A DNA stretch of 64,000 bases from Sulfurospirillum barnesii SES-3 (GCF_000265295.1 NC_018002.1:1798001-1862000); one strand, 5' to 3'. Positions 44,183-53,434 are shown, numbered from the stretch's first letter. Notes: generated by a model from the sequence alone, not told the origin. Numbers and translations are program-made.

Positions 44183-45217
44183 TTATTTAAAACCTAATAC
44201 TTCTATAATCTTTTTTGGAAAAATTTTTCTTGAAATTAAAATGATTAAAACACAAAAGCTTAAGACGGATGAAGCTAATAGGGATTGATAAACTAGTTGA
44301 TTTTCTATTAGAGATGGTACAATTTTTACGATAAGGGGGGGGATAATTTTTAATAATAAAACATGTATTAAATATATTCCAAAAGATATTTTTCCTAGAT
44401 ATTCTAGTGTTCTAGATTTAAAAAAATCAATATTTTTAAAAAGTAAGATAATCAAAAAAAATGAAAACATAAAAGACGAAGGTTTCATAGCCGTAGCAGC
44501 AAGTCCTCCATTTCTAAAAAGTGAAAATAAAAAGTATGATTCAAGGCAAGATAATATATAAAAAGTTACCACTAAAGTAATAAGTAGTTTATTGCTTATA
44601 GAAATTTTTTTTATTGACCCAAGATATAAACCAAGAACAAAAAATACTAATAAAACAGGAAAATTTCCTGCATAAAGTATTAGTGGTAGTTTTATGCCCA
44701 TATAATTTCTAATATAAAATGTAATACCTACTACAGCAAAACTTATAAGTAAGCTAATAATCAATCCTCTAAAGTTTGCAAGCTTTTTTAGTATTGGCAA
44801 TAAAATATAGTATTGAATAATTAGAGCTATGAAATAATAAGGTCCGGACGATTGAAAAACCACTAATTTAAATAGTTCACTTGCAATTGATTGATTAAAA
44901 ATCAAAACTTCTAATATTAAAAATACACTAGACCAAAATAAAAAAGGGATGTATATTTTTGGAATTTGCTTTTTGATAAAACTAAAGTATTCACCCCATC
45001 TGGATATATTTTTTTGAACTAAAAAATAACCTGAAATTGCAAGGAATAAAGGAACAGCTATATTTATTAATTGTCTAGTTAATACTGTGAAGTTAAAATT
45101 AAAGCTATCACTTGAAAATTGAAATCCCTTATTTGATGAGTGTATTATCACAACGAAAATAATTGCAGTTCCTCTTAACATATCAAAATATTTAATTCTT
45201 TCATAACTTAACTTCAT
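44183..45217 (-). CDS. Acyltransferase family 3 membrane protein with a C8 tract
   Basis: 344-residue membrane acyltransferase (OafA/NodX type), ten or more helices. The opening IKYFDMLRGTAIIFVVIIHSSNKGF holds the conserved RG and catalytic His; VPLFLAISGYFL follows. Such enzymes O-acetylate surface glycans. A run of eight C residues on the coding strand (44335-44342) spans I-P-P-L at about residue 292. Addition or loss of one base would frameshift the last 50 residues. The start overlaps the PglK stump stop (ATGA). Confidence 0.87.
   Translation of the reverse strand: MKLSYERIKYFDMLRGTAIIFVVIIHSSNKGFQFSSDSFNFNFTVLTRQLINIAVPLFLAISGYFLVQKNISRWGEYFSFIKKQIPKIYIPFLFWSSVFLILEVLIFNQSIASELFKLVVFQSSGPYYFIALIIQYYILLPILKKLANFRGLIISLLISFAVVGITFYIRNYMGIKLPLILYAGNFPVLLVFFVLGLYLGSIKKISISNKLLITLVVTFYILSCLESYFLFSLFRNGGLAATAMKPSSFMFSFFLIILLFKNIDFFKSRTLEYLGKISFGIYLIHVLLLKIIPPLIVKIVPSLIENQLVYQSLLASSVLSFCVLIILISRKIFPKKIIEVLGFK
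44335..44342 (-). repeat. C8 homopolymer in acyltransferase gene (possible phase-variation tract)
   Basis: Eight consecutive G on the plus strand, C on the coding strand, in a very AT-rich gene. I saw no other G/C run above six in the window. G/C tracts of eight or more are the usual phase-variation switches in Campylobacter surface-glycan genes. The present length is in frame. Confidence 0.75.
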
Positions 45218-45339
45218 ATAGATGCCACCCCAATAATTTCCGCAAAAGACATAAAGATGACTAAAAGTTGTAAACGATAAAATTGTTTGCGCTGAGCAAA
45301 TGTCAGTAAAAAAAACAACTCTTTAATAAGCTTATACAT
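45214..45339 (-). pseudogene. Truncated PglK-type ABC flippase, N-terminal stump of 41 codons
   Basis: The reading frame starts with an ATG that overlaps the end of the WecA-like gene by eight bases. It begins M-Y-K-L-I-K-E-L-F-F and ends F-A-E-I-I-G-V-A-S-I. This is the first helix of MsbA/PglK-type ABC flippases, where homologues continue G-P-F-M-A-L. Here homology stops at TGA exactly where the acyltransferase ATG begins. The remaining 500 or more residues, including the ATPase domain, are gone. It appears to mark the right breakpoint of the 36.4-45.2 kb cassette. It may still be translated. Confidence 0.7.
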
Positions 45340-46351
45340 TCTCTTTATAGCCCTTATCTGATATTGTCAAAAGCGAATAGACCAAAACAAAAACGAGCGC
45401 ATACAATACAAAAATAAAAATATCATCTCTTACTTTAAATCCTAACCCAATATACGAAAACAAAATTTGTAATAAACCTAAAATAAAAACTGTTCTAGGA
45501 ATACTTTTGTGGTAGTTTAAAATAAGATGATGCATATGCGTTTTATCAGCCTTAAAGGGATGTACTCCTTGTAAAAAACGACGGAGCATCACGATTAATG
45601 TGTCTAAAATAGGAACCCCTGCTAAGAAGAGTGCTGAAATAGCTGTGATGTACTCTTTTTTAATAGCATAAACAACAATGATTGCGATCATAAAACCTAA
45701 AAACATACTACCGCTATCACCCATAAAAATTTTTGAAGGATGCCAATTAAGCAGCAAAAATCCGAAAATACTGCTCATAAGCATCAATGTTATTGAAAAT
45801 AAAAATAAATCGGTGTATTTATATCCCATATAAGCAAAGGGTAATAAAATTGCTAAAGAAACAACTGATGCTAATCCATCAAGACCATCAATCAAATTCA
45901 ATGAACTTACAAAACCTGATATTGCAAATGAAAAAAACAGCAAAGCAAAGCCATAACTTAAAACAATCTCTTTGCCAAAAAATGTGCCAAAGTGTTCCAA
46001 ACTAAAACCCATGTGAAAAAGACCTACCGCGGGAAGTGCCGTTAAAAAAAGTTTGAGTTTAGAAGAAAGTGGTCGCATGTCATCGTACAATCCAACAAAA
46101 AACACAAAACTCACAGGAATCAAAAAAAGCAAAGAATCAATATAACCTGAGCAAAAGATGCCTACCAGAAAAGATGCAAATAAAGCAATGCCACCACTTC
46201 GTGGTGTTATTTTTGTATGAGAGCTTCGTTCATTTGGAATGTCCAATAGCGGTAAACGATTTTGAAAGCGAATAAGAATAAGATTGAGGGTAAAGGAGAG
46301 TAGTAAAACACAGCAAAGCATAACACTTAAAGGTATATCGATAAGAGCCAT
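45332..46351 (-). CDS. Undecaprenyl-phosphate N-acetylhexosamine-1-phosphate transferase, WecA-like
   Basis: 339-residue polytopic initiating transferase. It has VGLYDDMRPLSSK, NLIDGLDGLASVV, NWHPSKIFMGDSGSMFLG and the C-terminal HMHHLILNYHKS, close to the HIHH motif of WecA. Probably places GlcNAc-1-phosphate on undecaprenyl phosphate for an O-antigen or other polymer. Its paralogue at 31331-32305 lacks the HxHH form, so the two may start different glycans. It is the conserved gene immediately outside the cassette breakpoint. Confidence 0.87.
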   Translation of the reverse strand: MALIDIPLSVMLCCVLLLSFTLNLILIRFQNRLPLLDIPNERSSHTKITPRSGGIALFASFLVGIFCSGYIDSLLFLIPVSFVFFVGLYDDMRPLSSKLKLFLTALPAVGLFHMGFSLEHFGTFFGKEIVLSYGFALLFFSFAISGFVSSLNLIDGLDGLASVVSLAILLPFAYMGYKYTDLFLFSITLMLMSSIFGFLLLNWHPSKIFMGDSGSMFLGFMIAIIVVYAIKKEYITAISALFLAGVPILDTLIVMLRRFLQGVHPFKADKTHMHHLILNYHKSIPRTVFILGLLQILFSYIGLGFKVRDDIFIFVLYALVFVLVYSLLTISDKGYKENV

Positions 46352-46377
46352 TGCTATCCTTTTATTTTACAACAGAC

Positions 46378-47496
46378 TTAATTATAAAATAAAAGCTCTT
46401 TAATAGCCTTTAAATAGCACTTAATCACAATAACCTCATCATACTCTTTTTTTATTTTTTCGTGTCCCATTTTCCCCATATGGATTCTTTGTTCATTAGA
46501 TAAAGAAGCCATTTGTGCCATTTTTTTCATCAAGTCGTCGCTATCATTGCGCTGACATAAAAACCCTGTGATGCCATCCTCAACAACGTCTTTACATCCA
46601 ACAGCATCGGTAGTGATAATAGGCTTTGCCATAGCAGCGGCTTCCAATAAACTGCGAGGCGTTCCCTCACGATAACTAGGCAATACCACACAATCTGCTT
46701 TTCCAATGACCGCTTCAACGGAATCACTCGTCCCCAAATAGCGTAAAGGAACCCTAGCACACAAGGTTTCTATCTCTTCTTTAGAAATTGCTGTTTTGTT
46801 ATGAACATCACACGCACCTAGCAACCAACACTCAATAGCGGAGTTTAAAAGATAAAGCTTTTGACTCGCCTCAATAAATTCATAAATACCTTTGTCTTTT
46901 AACATACGAGCGACCAATAAAAAAATAATTTTTTCATGCTGCTTATGTGCAAGCTGTGGATAAAAACGTTTCAAATCAACGCCACTTCCAGAGATAACCT
47001 CTGCACGTAAAGGATTGACAAGTTTTTCAGAACAAAACAGAGTGAAATCATCTTTATTTTGAAAAAAAACTTTACATGTAACGTGCAATGTGAACCGATA
47101 CAGTAATTTCACAAGAGATGTAAGCAAAGAACGATGAATAAAAACCGTTCCAAGTCCTGAAATGTTATTAATACTTTTAGCTCCAACCAAAGATGCGACC
47201 CACGTACCATAAAGGTTGGGTTTAATCGTGTAATTTAAAACCACATCTGGCTTTAGTTTTCGAAATAACCGATACAAAAGCCACATGGTTTTCAAATCAG
47301 CAAAAGGGTTTATTCCTTTGGCGTCAAAAGGAATGGCATAAAAAGGAAACTCTTTTTCTATTTGTGGTGTATACAAAGCATCATAGGGTGCTACACACAC
47401 CACCTTATAGCCCTCATTTTTTAGAGCACGTGCAAGATTGAGTCTAAAATTGTACATGTTCCATGCCGTGTTTAAAACGATTGCAACCGTTTTCAC
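46378..47496 (-). CDS. Family 4 glycosyltransferase
   Basis: 372-residue GT-B-fold protein: VAIVLNTAWNMYNFRLNLARALKNEGYKVVCVAPYD, KPDVVLNYTIKPNLYG, VSGSGVDLKRFYP, LVARMLKDKGIYEFIEAS and the donor motif VVLPSYREGTPRSLLEAAAMAKPIITTDAVG. It resembles PglA/WbaN-type transferases that act on undecaprenyl-linked HexNAc. The start is a GTG at 47496 in a GTGA overlap with the asnB stop, with GGA six bases upstream. An ATG 54 bases earlier would run deep into asnB. Confidence 0.86.
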   Translation of the reverse strand: MKTVAIVLNTAWNMYNFRLNLARALKNEGYKVVCVAPYDALYTPQIEKEFPFYAIPFDAKGINPFADLKTMWLLYRLFRKLKPDVVLNYTIKPNLYGTWVASLVGAKSINNISGLGTVFIHRSLLTSLVKLLYRFTLHVTCKVFFQNKDDFTLFCSEKLVNPLRAEVISGSGVDLKRFYPQLAHKQHEKIIFLLVARMLKDKGIYEFIEASQKLYLLNSAIECWLLGACDVHNKTAISKEEIETLCARVPLRYLGTSDSVEAVIGKADCVVLPSYREGTPRSLLEAAAMAKPIITTDAVGCKDVVEDGITGFLCQRNDSDDLMKKMAQMASLSNEQRIHMGKMGHEKIKKEYDEVIVIKCYLKAIKELLFYN

Positions 47497-49406
47497 TGTG
47501 CATCCAACCATGCTTGAAACATCAAAATATCCCACAAATGGTACGCCCAATTTTGCTTACATGTAAGATGTTCATGCCACCGTTTTCGAACTAAAGGAAC
47601 ATTAAAAAATCCTTCCTCCCTCAAACGGCGCTCATCAAGTAACTCCTCTGCCCACTCTTTTAATTCATTACGTAACCAATGCTCTAAAGGAATACCAAAA
47701 CCCATTTTAGGTCTATCGATTAATTTTTTTGGCACATAGTCATAGAGTAACTCTTTTAAAATATATTTTCCCTCCCCTTGATGAAACTTCATGCCAAAAG
47801 GTAAAGACCATGCAAATTCAACCACATTGTGATTTAAAAAAGGTACCCTCGTCTCCAAGGAAACAGCCATAGCCGCACGATCCACCTTAACTAAAATATC
47901 ATCAGGCAAATAGCTTATTGCATCGTATGCCATCATTGTTTCAATACGTCCTAATGTATGAAAATGTGTTTGCTTCGAATTTAAGACTGTTTTTGGTTCT
48001 TGCACATTGAGAAGCATCTTCTCAGGAAATAATTCATGCGATACAAGCTTTAAATAGAGCTCTTCCATCGTTTTACATGTAAGAAGTTGTGTTCCCTTAC
48101 GCATTTTATCTCCCAAATGTGCATACGATTTCAAGGAAACAGCATTTAGCAACTCAAGAGGCAAAACATCTAAACCTTTTGCAACAATTTTACGAGTAAA
48201 CAAAGGCATTTTAATGATTTTATTCCAAAGATTATGCGTCATGGTATAGCGATTGTATCCACCAAAGAGCTCATCCGCTCCATCACCAGAAAGGGCAACA
48301 CTGACTTTCGTTTTGGCTAACTGAGCAACCAAAAAGGTAGGGATTTGAGAAGAATCAGCAAAAGGTTCATCGTATAATGTTGTTAAGGTTGGTATTACAT
48401 TAAGAGCATCCTTGCTAGACACATACAACTCTGTATGGTCTGTACCTAAATGCTCTGCAATGGCTTTAGCAAAAGGCGCTTCATTAAAGCGCTCCTCTTC
48501 AAATCCAATGGAAAACGTTTTAATCTTTTGCATAGATTGGGCTTGCATCAACGACACAACTATACTCGAATCCACACCTCCTGATAGAAAAGCGCCCAAA
48601 GGAACATCAGAAAGCATCTCAGAACCAATACTTTTTTTTAACACAAAGTCTAAACTCTCTTTGGCTTCTAAAAAACTCCCTTGAAAAGGTTTTTGTTTTG
48701 CAGTAGAAATGCTCTCTTGTAAAGACCAGTACGTTTTTTTAATTTCACCACCATCTTTAAAAATAGTTAAATAACAACCTTGTTCTAATTTATTTACATG
48801 CTCATAAATAGAATAAGGGGTTGGAATATAGTTGTGACGTAATAAAAGAGCGATAGCTCCTTTATTGAGTGTTGCATTGAAATTTGGATGAGGCTTGAGC
48901 CCTTTTAACTCTGAGGCGAAGAGAAAACACTTTCCACTCCACCCATAATAAAGTGGCTTTTCACCCATACGGTCTCGTGCTAAGGTAAGAGTTTGTGTAT
49001 GCTTATCCCACAATGCCAAGGCAAACATTCCTTCTGTTTTTTGCAAGGTTTTCTCAATTCCCCATACCTCAAAACATTCCAAAAGTGTTTGGGTATCACT
49101 GTGCCCATTCCATTCAATGCTAACCTTTTGATTCAGCTCATCTCTCAATACAAGATGATTATAAATCTCTCCGTTAAAGACTAAAATATACCGATTTGAG
49201 CGAGAGTGCATGGGTTGATGCCCTGCCAAAGAGAGATCAAGAATCGAAAGCCTACGGTGCCCTAAACCAATTTGTGAATGTGCATCAAACCAAACCCCAG
49301 CATCATCAGGTCCTCGATGACGTAATTGAGATGCCATTGCCTGCAAGAGAACGTGTGCATCACTCTGTGTGAAATCTCCACCCCAAAAACCCACTATTCC
49401 GCACAT
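47493..49406 (-). CDS. asnB: Asparagine synthase (glutamine-hydrolysing) family, probably a sugar amidotransferase
   Basis: 637-residue two-domain enzyme: N-terminal glutaminase with nucleophile C2 (MCGIVGFWGG), RHRGPDDAG and FNGEIYNH, then a synthetase domain with the PP-loop SGGVDSSIV and ALSGDGADELFGGYNRY. Homologues inside O-antigen loci, such as WbpS, amidate uronic acids. A UDP-HexNAc dehydrogenase at 57671-58927 would supply such an acid. A housekeeping asparagine synthase is the alternative. Overlaps both neighbours. Confidence 0.88.
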   Translation of the reverse strand: MCGIVGFWGGDFTQSDAHVLLQAMASQLRHRGPDDAGVWFDAHSQIGLGHRRLSILDLSLAGHQPMHSRSNRYILVFNGEIYNHLVLRDELNQKVSIEWNGHSDTQTLLECFEVWGIEKTLQKTEGMFALALWDKHTQTLTLARDRMGEKPLYYGWSGKCFLFASELKGLKPHPNFNATLNKGAIALLLRHNYIPTPYSIYEHVNKLEQGCYLTIFKDGGEIKKTYWSLQESISTAKQKPFQGSFLEAKESLDFVLKKSIGSEMLSDVPLGAFLSGGVDSSIVVSLMQAQSMQKIKTFSIGFEEERFNEAPFAKAIAEHLGTDHTELYVSSKDALNVIPTLTTLYDEPFADSSQIPTFLVAQLAKTKVSVALSGDGADELFGGYNRYTMTHNLWNKIIKMPLFTRKIVAKGLDVLPLELLNAVSLKSYAHLGDKMRKGTQLLTCKTMEELYLKLVSHELFPEKMLLNVQEPKTVLNSKQTHFHTLGRIETMMAYDAISYLPDDILVKVDRAAMAVSLETRVPFLNHNVVEFAWSLPFGMKFHQGEGKYILKELLYDYVPKKLIDRPKMGFGIPLEHWLRNELKEWAEELLDERRLREEGFFNVPLVRKRWHEHLTCKQNWAYHLWDILMFQAWLDAQ

Positions 49407-50527
49407 GGCATTTTTCCCTCTAAAATATTACACCACTGTTTGGCAATGGACTCTATGGCAAAATCTTGGGCTCTTTTGAAAGCTTGAGAACAATAATGAG
49501 CATATAAGACCTCATCATCAATAAGACATTGCATCGCTTTTTGCATCGCTTGTGCATCATTGATAGGCACTAAAATCCCAAATTCTGCCACTTCAATATC
49601 CTTTGTCATCTGATACATGTAATCTGTTTGTGGTGCTAAAATCTCCCTAGGACCCGATAAACAATCCGTAGAAATCACAGGAAGTCCACACGATAAAGCT
49701 TCTAATAAGACATTAGGAAATCCCTCATATAAAGAACTAAACACAAAAGCATTAGCTTGCAATAACCATTGAGCAGGGTTTGCTTGATACCCTAAAAGTT
49801 TCACTTTATGCTTAAGGTTGAGTTTTTCTATCTGGTATTCCAGTTTGCTTCGTAACACACCCTCTCCAATAATCCACAACTGCGCATTAACATGCACCAT
49901 TGCTTCAAGAAGACTGCAATGATTTTTCCCCTCATCCAAACGCCCTATTGTGATAAACGTAAAAGGAATCTTTTGTTTTTGAACGCTATCCGCTTGAAGC
50001 GTCGTGGGATTAACAATAGTCTTGACATTTTTTAAGCCAAAAGCATTGTGAAGTACCCATGCATTTCTTTTAGAGTTTACAATAATACACTCCGCTTTAG
50101 GATACAACCATCGCATCAATAAACGATTTACAAACCCTTTCAGACCGTATTGATGTTGCAATAAGGGCATGGCTCTTTCAGAAATAATCATCTTTACATG
50201 TAAGCCCATACATTGCGCTAAAACAGCACAATAATTAGGTCGATTTAAAAAAGAGAGGGAAATCTCAATACCCAATGATTGACACCTCTTTTTATAGTGC
50301 CATGCCAAAAAAGGTAAAGCCAAAAAGCGCCCTAAAAATTTTGCTCTCTGGTCTAAAATAATGATGCGAACATCAGGAGGAAGGGGATAGTTTATTGTAT
50401 TATTAAATAGAATAAGCGTCACATCATAATGCAAAAGTAACTCTGGTATCAGTAAAGACACCACACGTTCTGCCCCTCCTGCTTCCAAGGAAGAGATAAA
50501 AAATGCTACTTTTAGCCTATCACGCAT
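49394..50527 (-). CDS. Family 4 glycosyltransferase
   Basis: 377-residue GT-B protein: LKVAFFISSLEAGGAERVVSLLIPELLLHYDVTLILF, later TIGRLDEGKNHCSLLEAM, IIGEGVLRSKLE, VKLLGYQANPAQWL and AFVFSSLYEGFPNVLLEALSCGLPVISTDCLSGPREIL. The GPREIL form is typical of GalNAc-transferring PglH/PglJ-like enzymes, though specificity is uncertain. The ATG at 50527 overlaps the stop of the upstream gene; an ATG 24 bases earlier is less likely. Confidence 0.86.
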   Translation of the reverse strand: MRDRLKVAFFISSLEAGGAERVVSLLIPELLLHYDVTLILFNNTINYPLPPDVRIIILDQRAKFLGRFLALPFLAWHYKKRCQSLGIEISLSFLNRPNYCAVLAQCMGLHVKMIISERAMPLLQHQYGLKGFVNRLLMRWLYPKAECIIVNSKRNAWVLHNAFGLKNVKTIVNPTTLQADSVQKQKIPFTFITIGRLDEGKNHCSLLEAMVHVNAQLWIIGEGVLRSKLEYQIEKLNLKHKVKLLGYQANPAQWLLQANAFVFSSLYEGFPNVLLEALSCGLPVISTDCLSGPREILAPQTDYMYQMTKDIEVAEFGILVPINDAQAMQKAMQCLIDDEVLYAHYCSQAFKRAQDFAIESIAKQWCNILEGKMPCAE

Positions 50528-51638
50528 TATCAAGCACCTGCAATAAAACATTTTCTGTTCTCATAGCCATTTCAGAAAGACTAAAATAATTCTCAACTCT
50601 TTTTCTGCTCTCTTTTGCCATTTGCGCCCTCTCCATAGAAGCCATTTGTAGTATAGCATCATACAATGCCTCTTCATCATTAGGAGGAATTACGATACCC
50701 CATTCCCCTACAATCATTTTACTATCCCCAACATCGGTGACAATACATGGAACTTCACAACCCATCGCTTCAGCAATAACATTGGAAAATCCCTCACCAA
50801 ATAAAGAGGTTGAACAACATATATCCAATCCCACATAATAATCTTCAATATTTTCCACAGCATCTAACCAAATAAAGCGTGCTTGATGGTCTTGACCTAA
50901 GATAGATTGGCATGCTTGTTTTATAGCTTCATCTCCACTTCCTATTGCAACAAAACAAAAACGCTCATTTTCCTCTAAGAGTTTTTTCGCAACTCTTACA
51001 AAAATTTCATGACCTTTCATTACATCAATGCGAGCAACTAAACCAACAATAATCTGCCCATGCCCAACCCCATATTGCTTTTTACATGTCACTGTTTTTA
51101 ATGCATTGGGACAAAAACGTTGGGTATCAATACCATTGGGAATAACACATGATTGTTCCATCATAAAGCCCTCTTGCGTATGAAATCTTTGTGATGCATA
51201 GGAGTTTGTAATAATACAATTAACCCTTTTAGAGAGAATTTTTTGGAGAAAAAAGAGCCATTTTGCCATTAAGCCATACTGTTTAAAATCCATATTTGAA
51301 GCCCTAAAACCCCAGATAATTTTTGTATGCAAGGGTTTACATGTAAAAGAAAAAAGATTCATCTCTGGCAAAAAAGAATAAATCACATCTGGATGAATCG
51401 AAGCTAAATAAGCACGATACCTTATAAAAAAAGACAATACATCATACCGTCCTTTTTTTTCTAAATTGATATACGTAATAGCAGGGATTTTTTTGACTTC
51501 ATCTTCTAAAATACCACCATACATTGTACAAACATAAATATCAAATTTTGTTTTATCTATCTGCTTAACAAGCTCTATAAATTGACGCTCCGCACCTCCT
51601 AAATTTAAAGAGCGAATGGATAAAACAAGCTTTATCAT
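50520..51638 (-). CDS. Family 4 glycosyltransferase
   Basis: 372-residue GT-B transferase: LVLSIRSLNLGGAERQFIELVKQID, IPNGIDTQRF, LVARIDVMKGHEIFVRVAKKL, GSGDEAIKQ and DICCSTSLFGEGFSNVIAEAMGCEVPCIVTDVGDS. The start at 51638 uses an ATGA overlap with the upstream gene's stop; an in-frame ATG 33 bases earlier is less likely. One complete and one imperfect palindrome copy are read as Thr-Cys-Lys. Confidence 0.86.
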   Translation of the reverse strand: MIKLVLSIRSLNLGGAERQFIELVKQIDKTKFDIYVCTMYGGILEDEVKKIPAITYINLEKKGRYDVLSFFIRYRAYLASIHPDVIYSFLPEMNLFSFTCKPLHTKIIWGFRASNMDFKQYGLMAKWLFFLQKILSKRVNCIITNSYASQRFHTQEGFMMEQSCVIPNGIDTQRFCPNALKTVTCKKQYGVGHGQIIVGLVARIDVMKGHEIFVRVAKKLLEENERFCFVAIGSGDEAIKQACQSILGQDHQARFIWLDAVENIEDYYVGLDICCSTSLFGEGFSNVIAEAMGCEVPCIVTDVGDSKMIVGEWGIVIPPNDEEALYDAILQMASMERAQMAKESRKRVENYFSLSEMAMRTENVLLQVLDNA

Positions 51639-52699
51639 TTTGAATAAACTCTTTGAATAATTTCTTCCCATTGTTGAATGATAGACTCTATCGCATATTT
51701 CTTTGTTACTTTTAGAGCTTTTTGAGATACATCTTGACGCATAGAATCATTCTCCATAAGTACCTGCATCCACTCTGCTAGCTGCTCTATATTTTGATTT
51801 TCAACCAATATACCATTTACCCCATGCTCAATGATTTCAGCAGGCCCACAAGGACAATCAAAACTAATACAAGCGCAACCACAAGACATTGCTTCTAACA
51901 AAGCATTAGGAAAGCCTTCTTTTTCAGAGGATAAAACAAAGATAGAAGCCTTAGCATAATAATCAAAAATATTCTTTTGAATTCCTAGTAATTTAATATT
52001 TTGTATATTGGATTCGCTTATTTGCTTTTCCAACGCATCTCGCTCACATCCTTCTCCAACAATCCATAATTCCCAATCATCCTTAGAAGAGAGTAGTTTA
52101 TATGCCATGATGAGTTTATCAAACCCCTTTTGTTTATCTAATCGTCCCACAGCTAAAATAATCTTTTCTTTTTGATGGCTCAAAGAATCAGAAGATACAA
52201 CAATAGGATTATAAATAATCATAACATTTTTAACAAAACTATACTTTTTCGCATCTTCGTGTGTTTGAGTTATCAGATAATCACATAAGGGATACGTCAA
52301 CTTTCTTATTAAATTAAGAGTCCATGAAGAATAAAAAACATAGGTGATTCTCTCAGAAATAATAATTTTACGTTTTGTCCATTTAGCAGCCAATAATGCG
52401 ATGATGTTAGTATGTGTCATAAAACTAATGATTATATCTGGATCAAGGGTTTCTATCACTCTTGATAAAATAAAGAATCGCCTCAAACTGTTATAAAGTG
52501 TCTCAACAATAGTATGAGATGGTTTTAGCAAATCTAAACACATATGTTGAATCTTTTCATCGAGTGGATAAAAAGAGTCTGTATTAGAAAAAGTAGCAAT
52601 GCTTACTTTATGTTTTAAACATAAAGTATTTGCAATATTCACCAGCACCCTTTCCGCACCTCCGTGAGATAAAGATGAGATAACAAACAGAATTTTCAA
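51635..52699 (-). CDS. Family 4 glycosyltransferase (PglH/PglJ-like form)
   Basis: 354-residue GT-B protein: ILFVISSLSHGGAERVLVNIANTLCLKHKVSIATFSNTDSFYPL, VGRLDKQKGFDKLIMAYKLL, IVGEGCERDALE and SIFVLSSEKEGFPNALLEAMSCGCACISFDCPCGPAEII. The GGAERV and GPAEII pattern matches the PglH/PglJ subgroup. It follows the TylF-like gene after three bases and is coupled to the next transferase by a four-base overlap. Confidence 0.86.
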   Translation of the reverse strand: MKILFVISSLSHGGAERVLVNIANTLCLKHKVSIATFSNTDSFYPLDEKIQHMCLDLLKPSHTIVETLYNSLRRFFILSRVIETLDPDIIISFMTHTNIIALLAAKWTKRKIIISERITYVFYSSWTLNLIRKLTYPLCDYLITQTHEDAKKYSFVKNVMIIYNPIVVSSDSLSHQKEKIILAVGRLDKQKGFDKLIMAYKLLSSKDDWELWIVGEGCERDALEKQISESNIQNIKLLGIQKNIFDYYAKASIFVLSSEKEGFPNALLEAMSCGCACISFDCPCGPAEIIEHGVNGILVENQNIEQLAEWMQVLMENDSMRQDVSQKALKVTKKYAIESIIQQWEEIIQRVYSK

Positions 52700-52702
52700 T
52701 CG

Positions 52703-53434
52703 TTACTCTTTAATGATAAAAGCTTGACCTGTTGGTAAAAAAATGATATTTTCAGATTTTGTCTGCATCACTTCATCAAAAGCTTTTTTAGCTCCAGGGC
52801 AACTTTTAAAACCGTAATCATCACAGATTAAAAGGCCACCTTTCACCAACCGATCGTAAAAAAATTCTATGCTATCTTTCGTGGGTTGATACAAATCAAC
52901 ATCAACATGAACAAATTTGAAACGGGTCTCTTCATTTTCTTTAAATCTTATAGGAATCAATCCTTGCTTATACTCTATAGTTTTAAATTGCTTTAAACGA
53001 GTTTTTACAAAATCTATCCCTGCACTCAAATCACCTTTACTCCAGTATATTCCATCTTCTTGCGAAGGTTCACTGAGTCCTTCAAATGTATCGTATAAAA
53101 AGAGCTTTTCATTATTTTGCATAGCGTTCGCAATCAAATAAGCAGTAGCACCTTGGAAAACACCACATTCCGCATAATTTCCTGACAAATGAGTTACAAT
53201 TTTAAGTAAATTCATGAGTGTAAATTTTCTATCATAACTGTGAAAATTATCTCCTACAAAATCTCTGTAATACGTTTGAAATTCCATATCTTCATAATAA
53301 ATATTACCAAATTCTGATATTTTTATTTTTGGATAAATAACGTTAAATAACTTTTCTGCTAAATAATATCGACTCCACTCATCCTTTAAGAGTAACCCCT
53401 TAGAGAGTAACTTTATAAATGTTAATAATTTCAT
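52703..53434 (-). CDS. TylF/MycF-family O-methyltransferase
   Basis: 243-residue SAM-dependent enzyme of the macrocin O-methyltransferase family. Seen: NYAECGVFQGATAYLIANAM (SAM motif), LFLYDTFEGLSEPS, VHVDVDLYQPTKDSIEFFYDRLVKGGLLICDDYG with the metal-binding aspartates, and CPGAKKAFDEV. In glycan loci these methylate sugar hydroxyls. Overlaps the preceding methyltransferase by four bases. Confidence 0.86.
   Translation of the reverse strand: MKLLTFIKLLSKGLLLKDEWSRYYLAEKLFNVIYPKIKISEFGNIYYEDMEFQTYYRDFVGDNFHSYDRKFTLMNLLKIVTHLSGNYAECGVFQGATAYLIANAMQNNEKLFLYDTFEGLSEPSQEDGIYWSKGDLSAGIDFVKTRLKQFKTIEYKQGLIPIRFKENEETRFKFVHVDVDLYQPTKDSIEFFYDRLVKGGLLICDDYGFKSCPGAKKAFDEVMQTKSENIIFLPTGQAFIIKE

Noticed and set aside
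36172-45339. Cassette as a transposon or integron
   Set aside because: No transposase, integrase, attachment repeats or terminal inverted repeats are visible at either edge; homologous recombination in a glycan locus is simpler.
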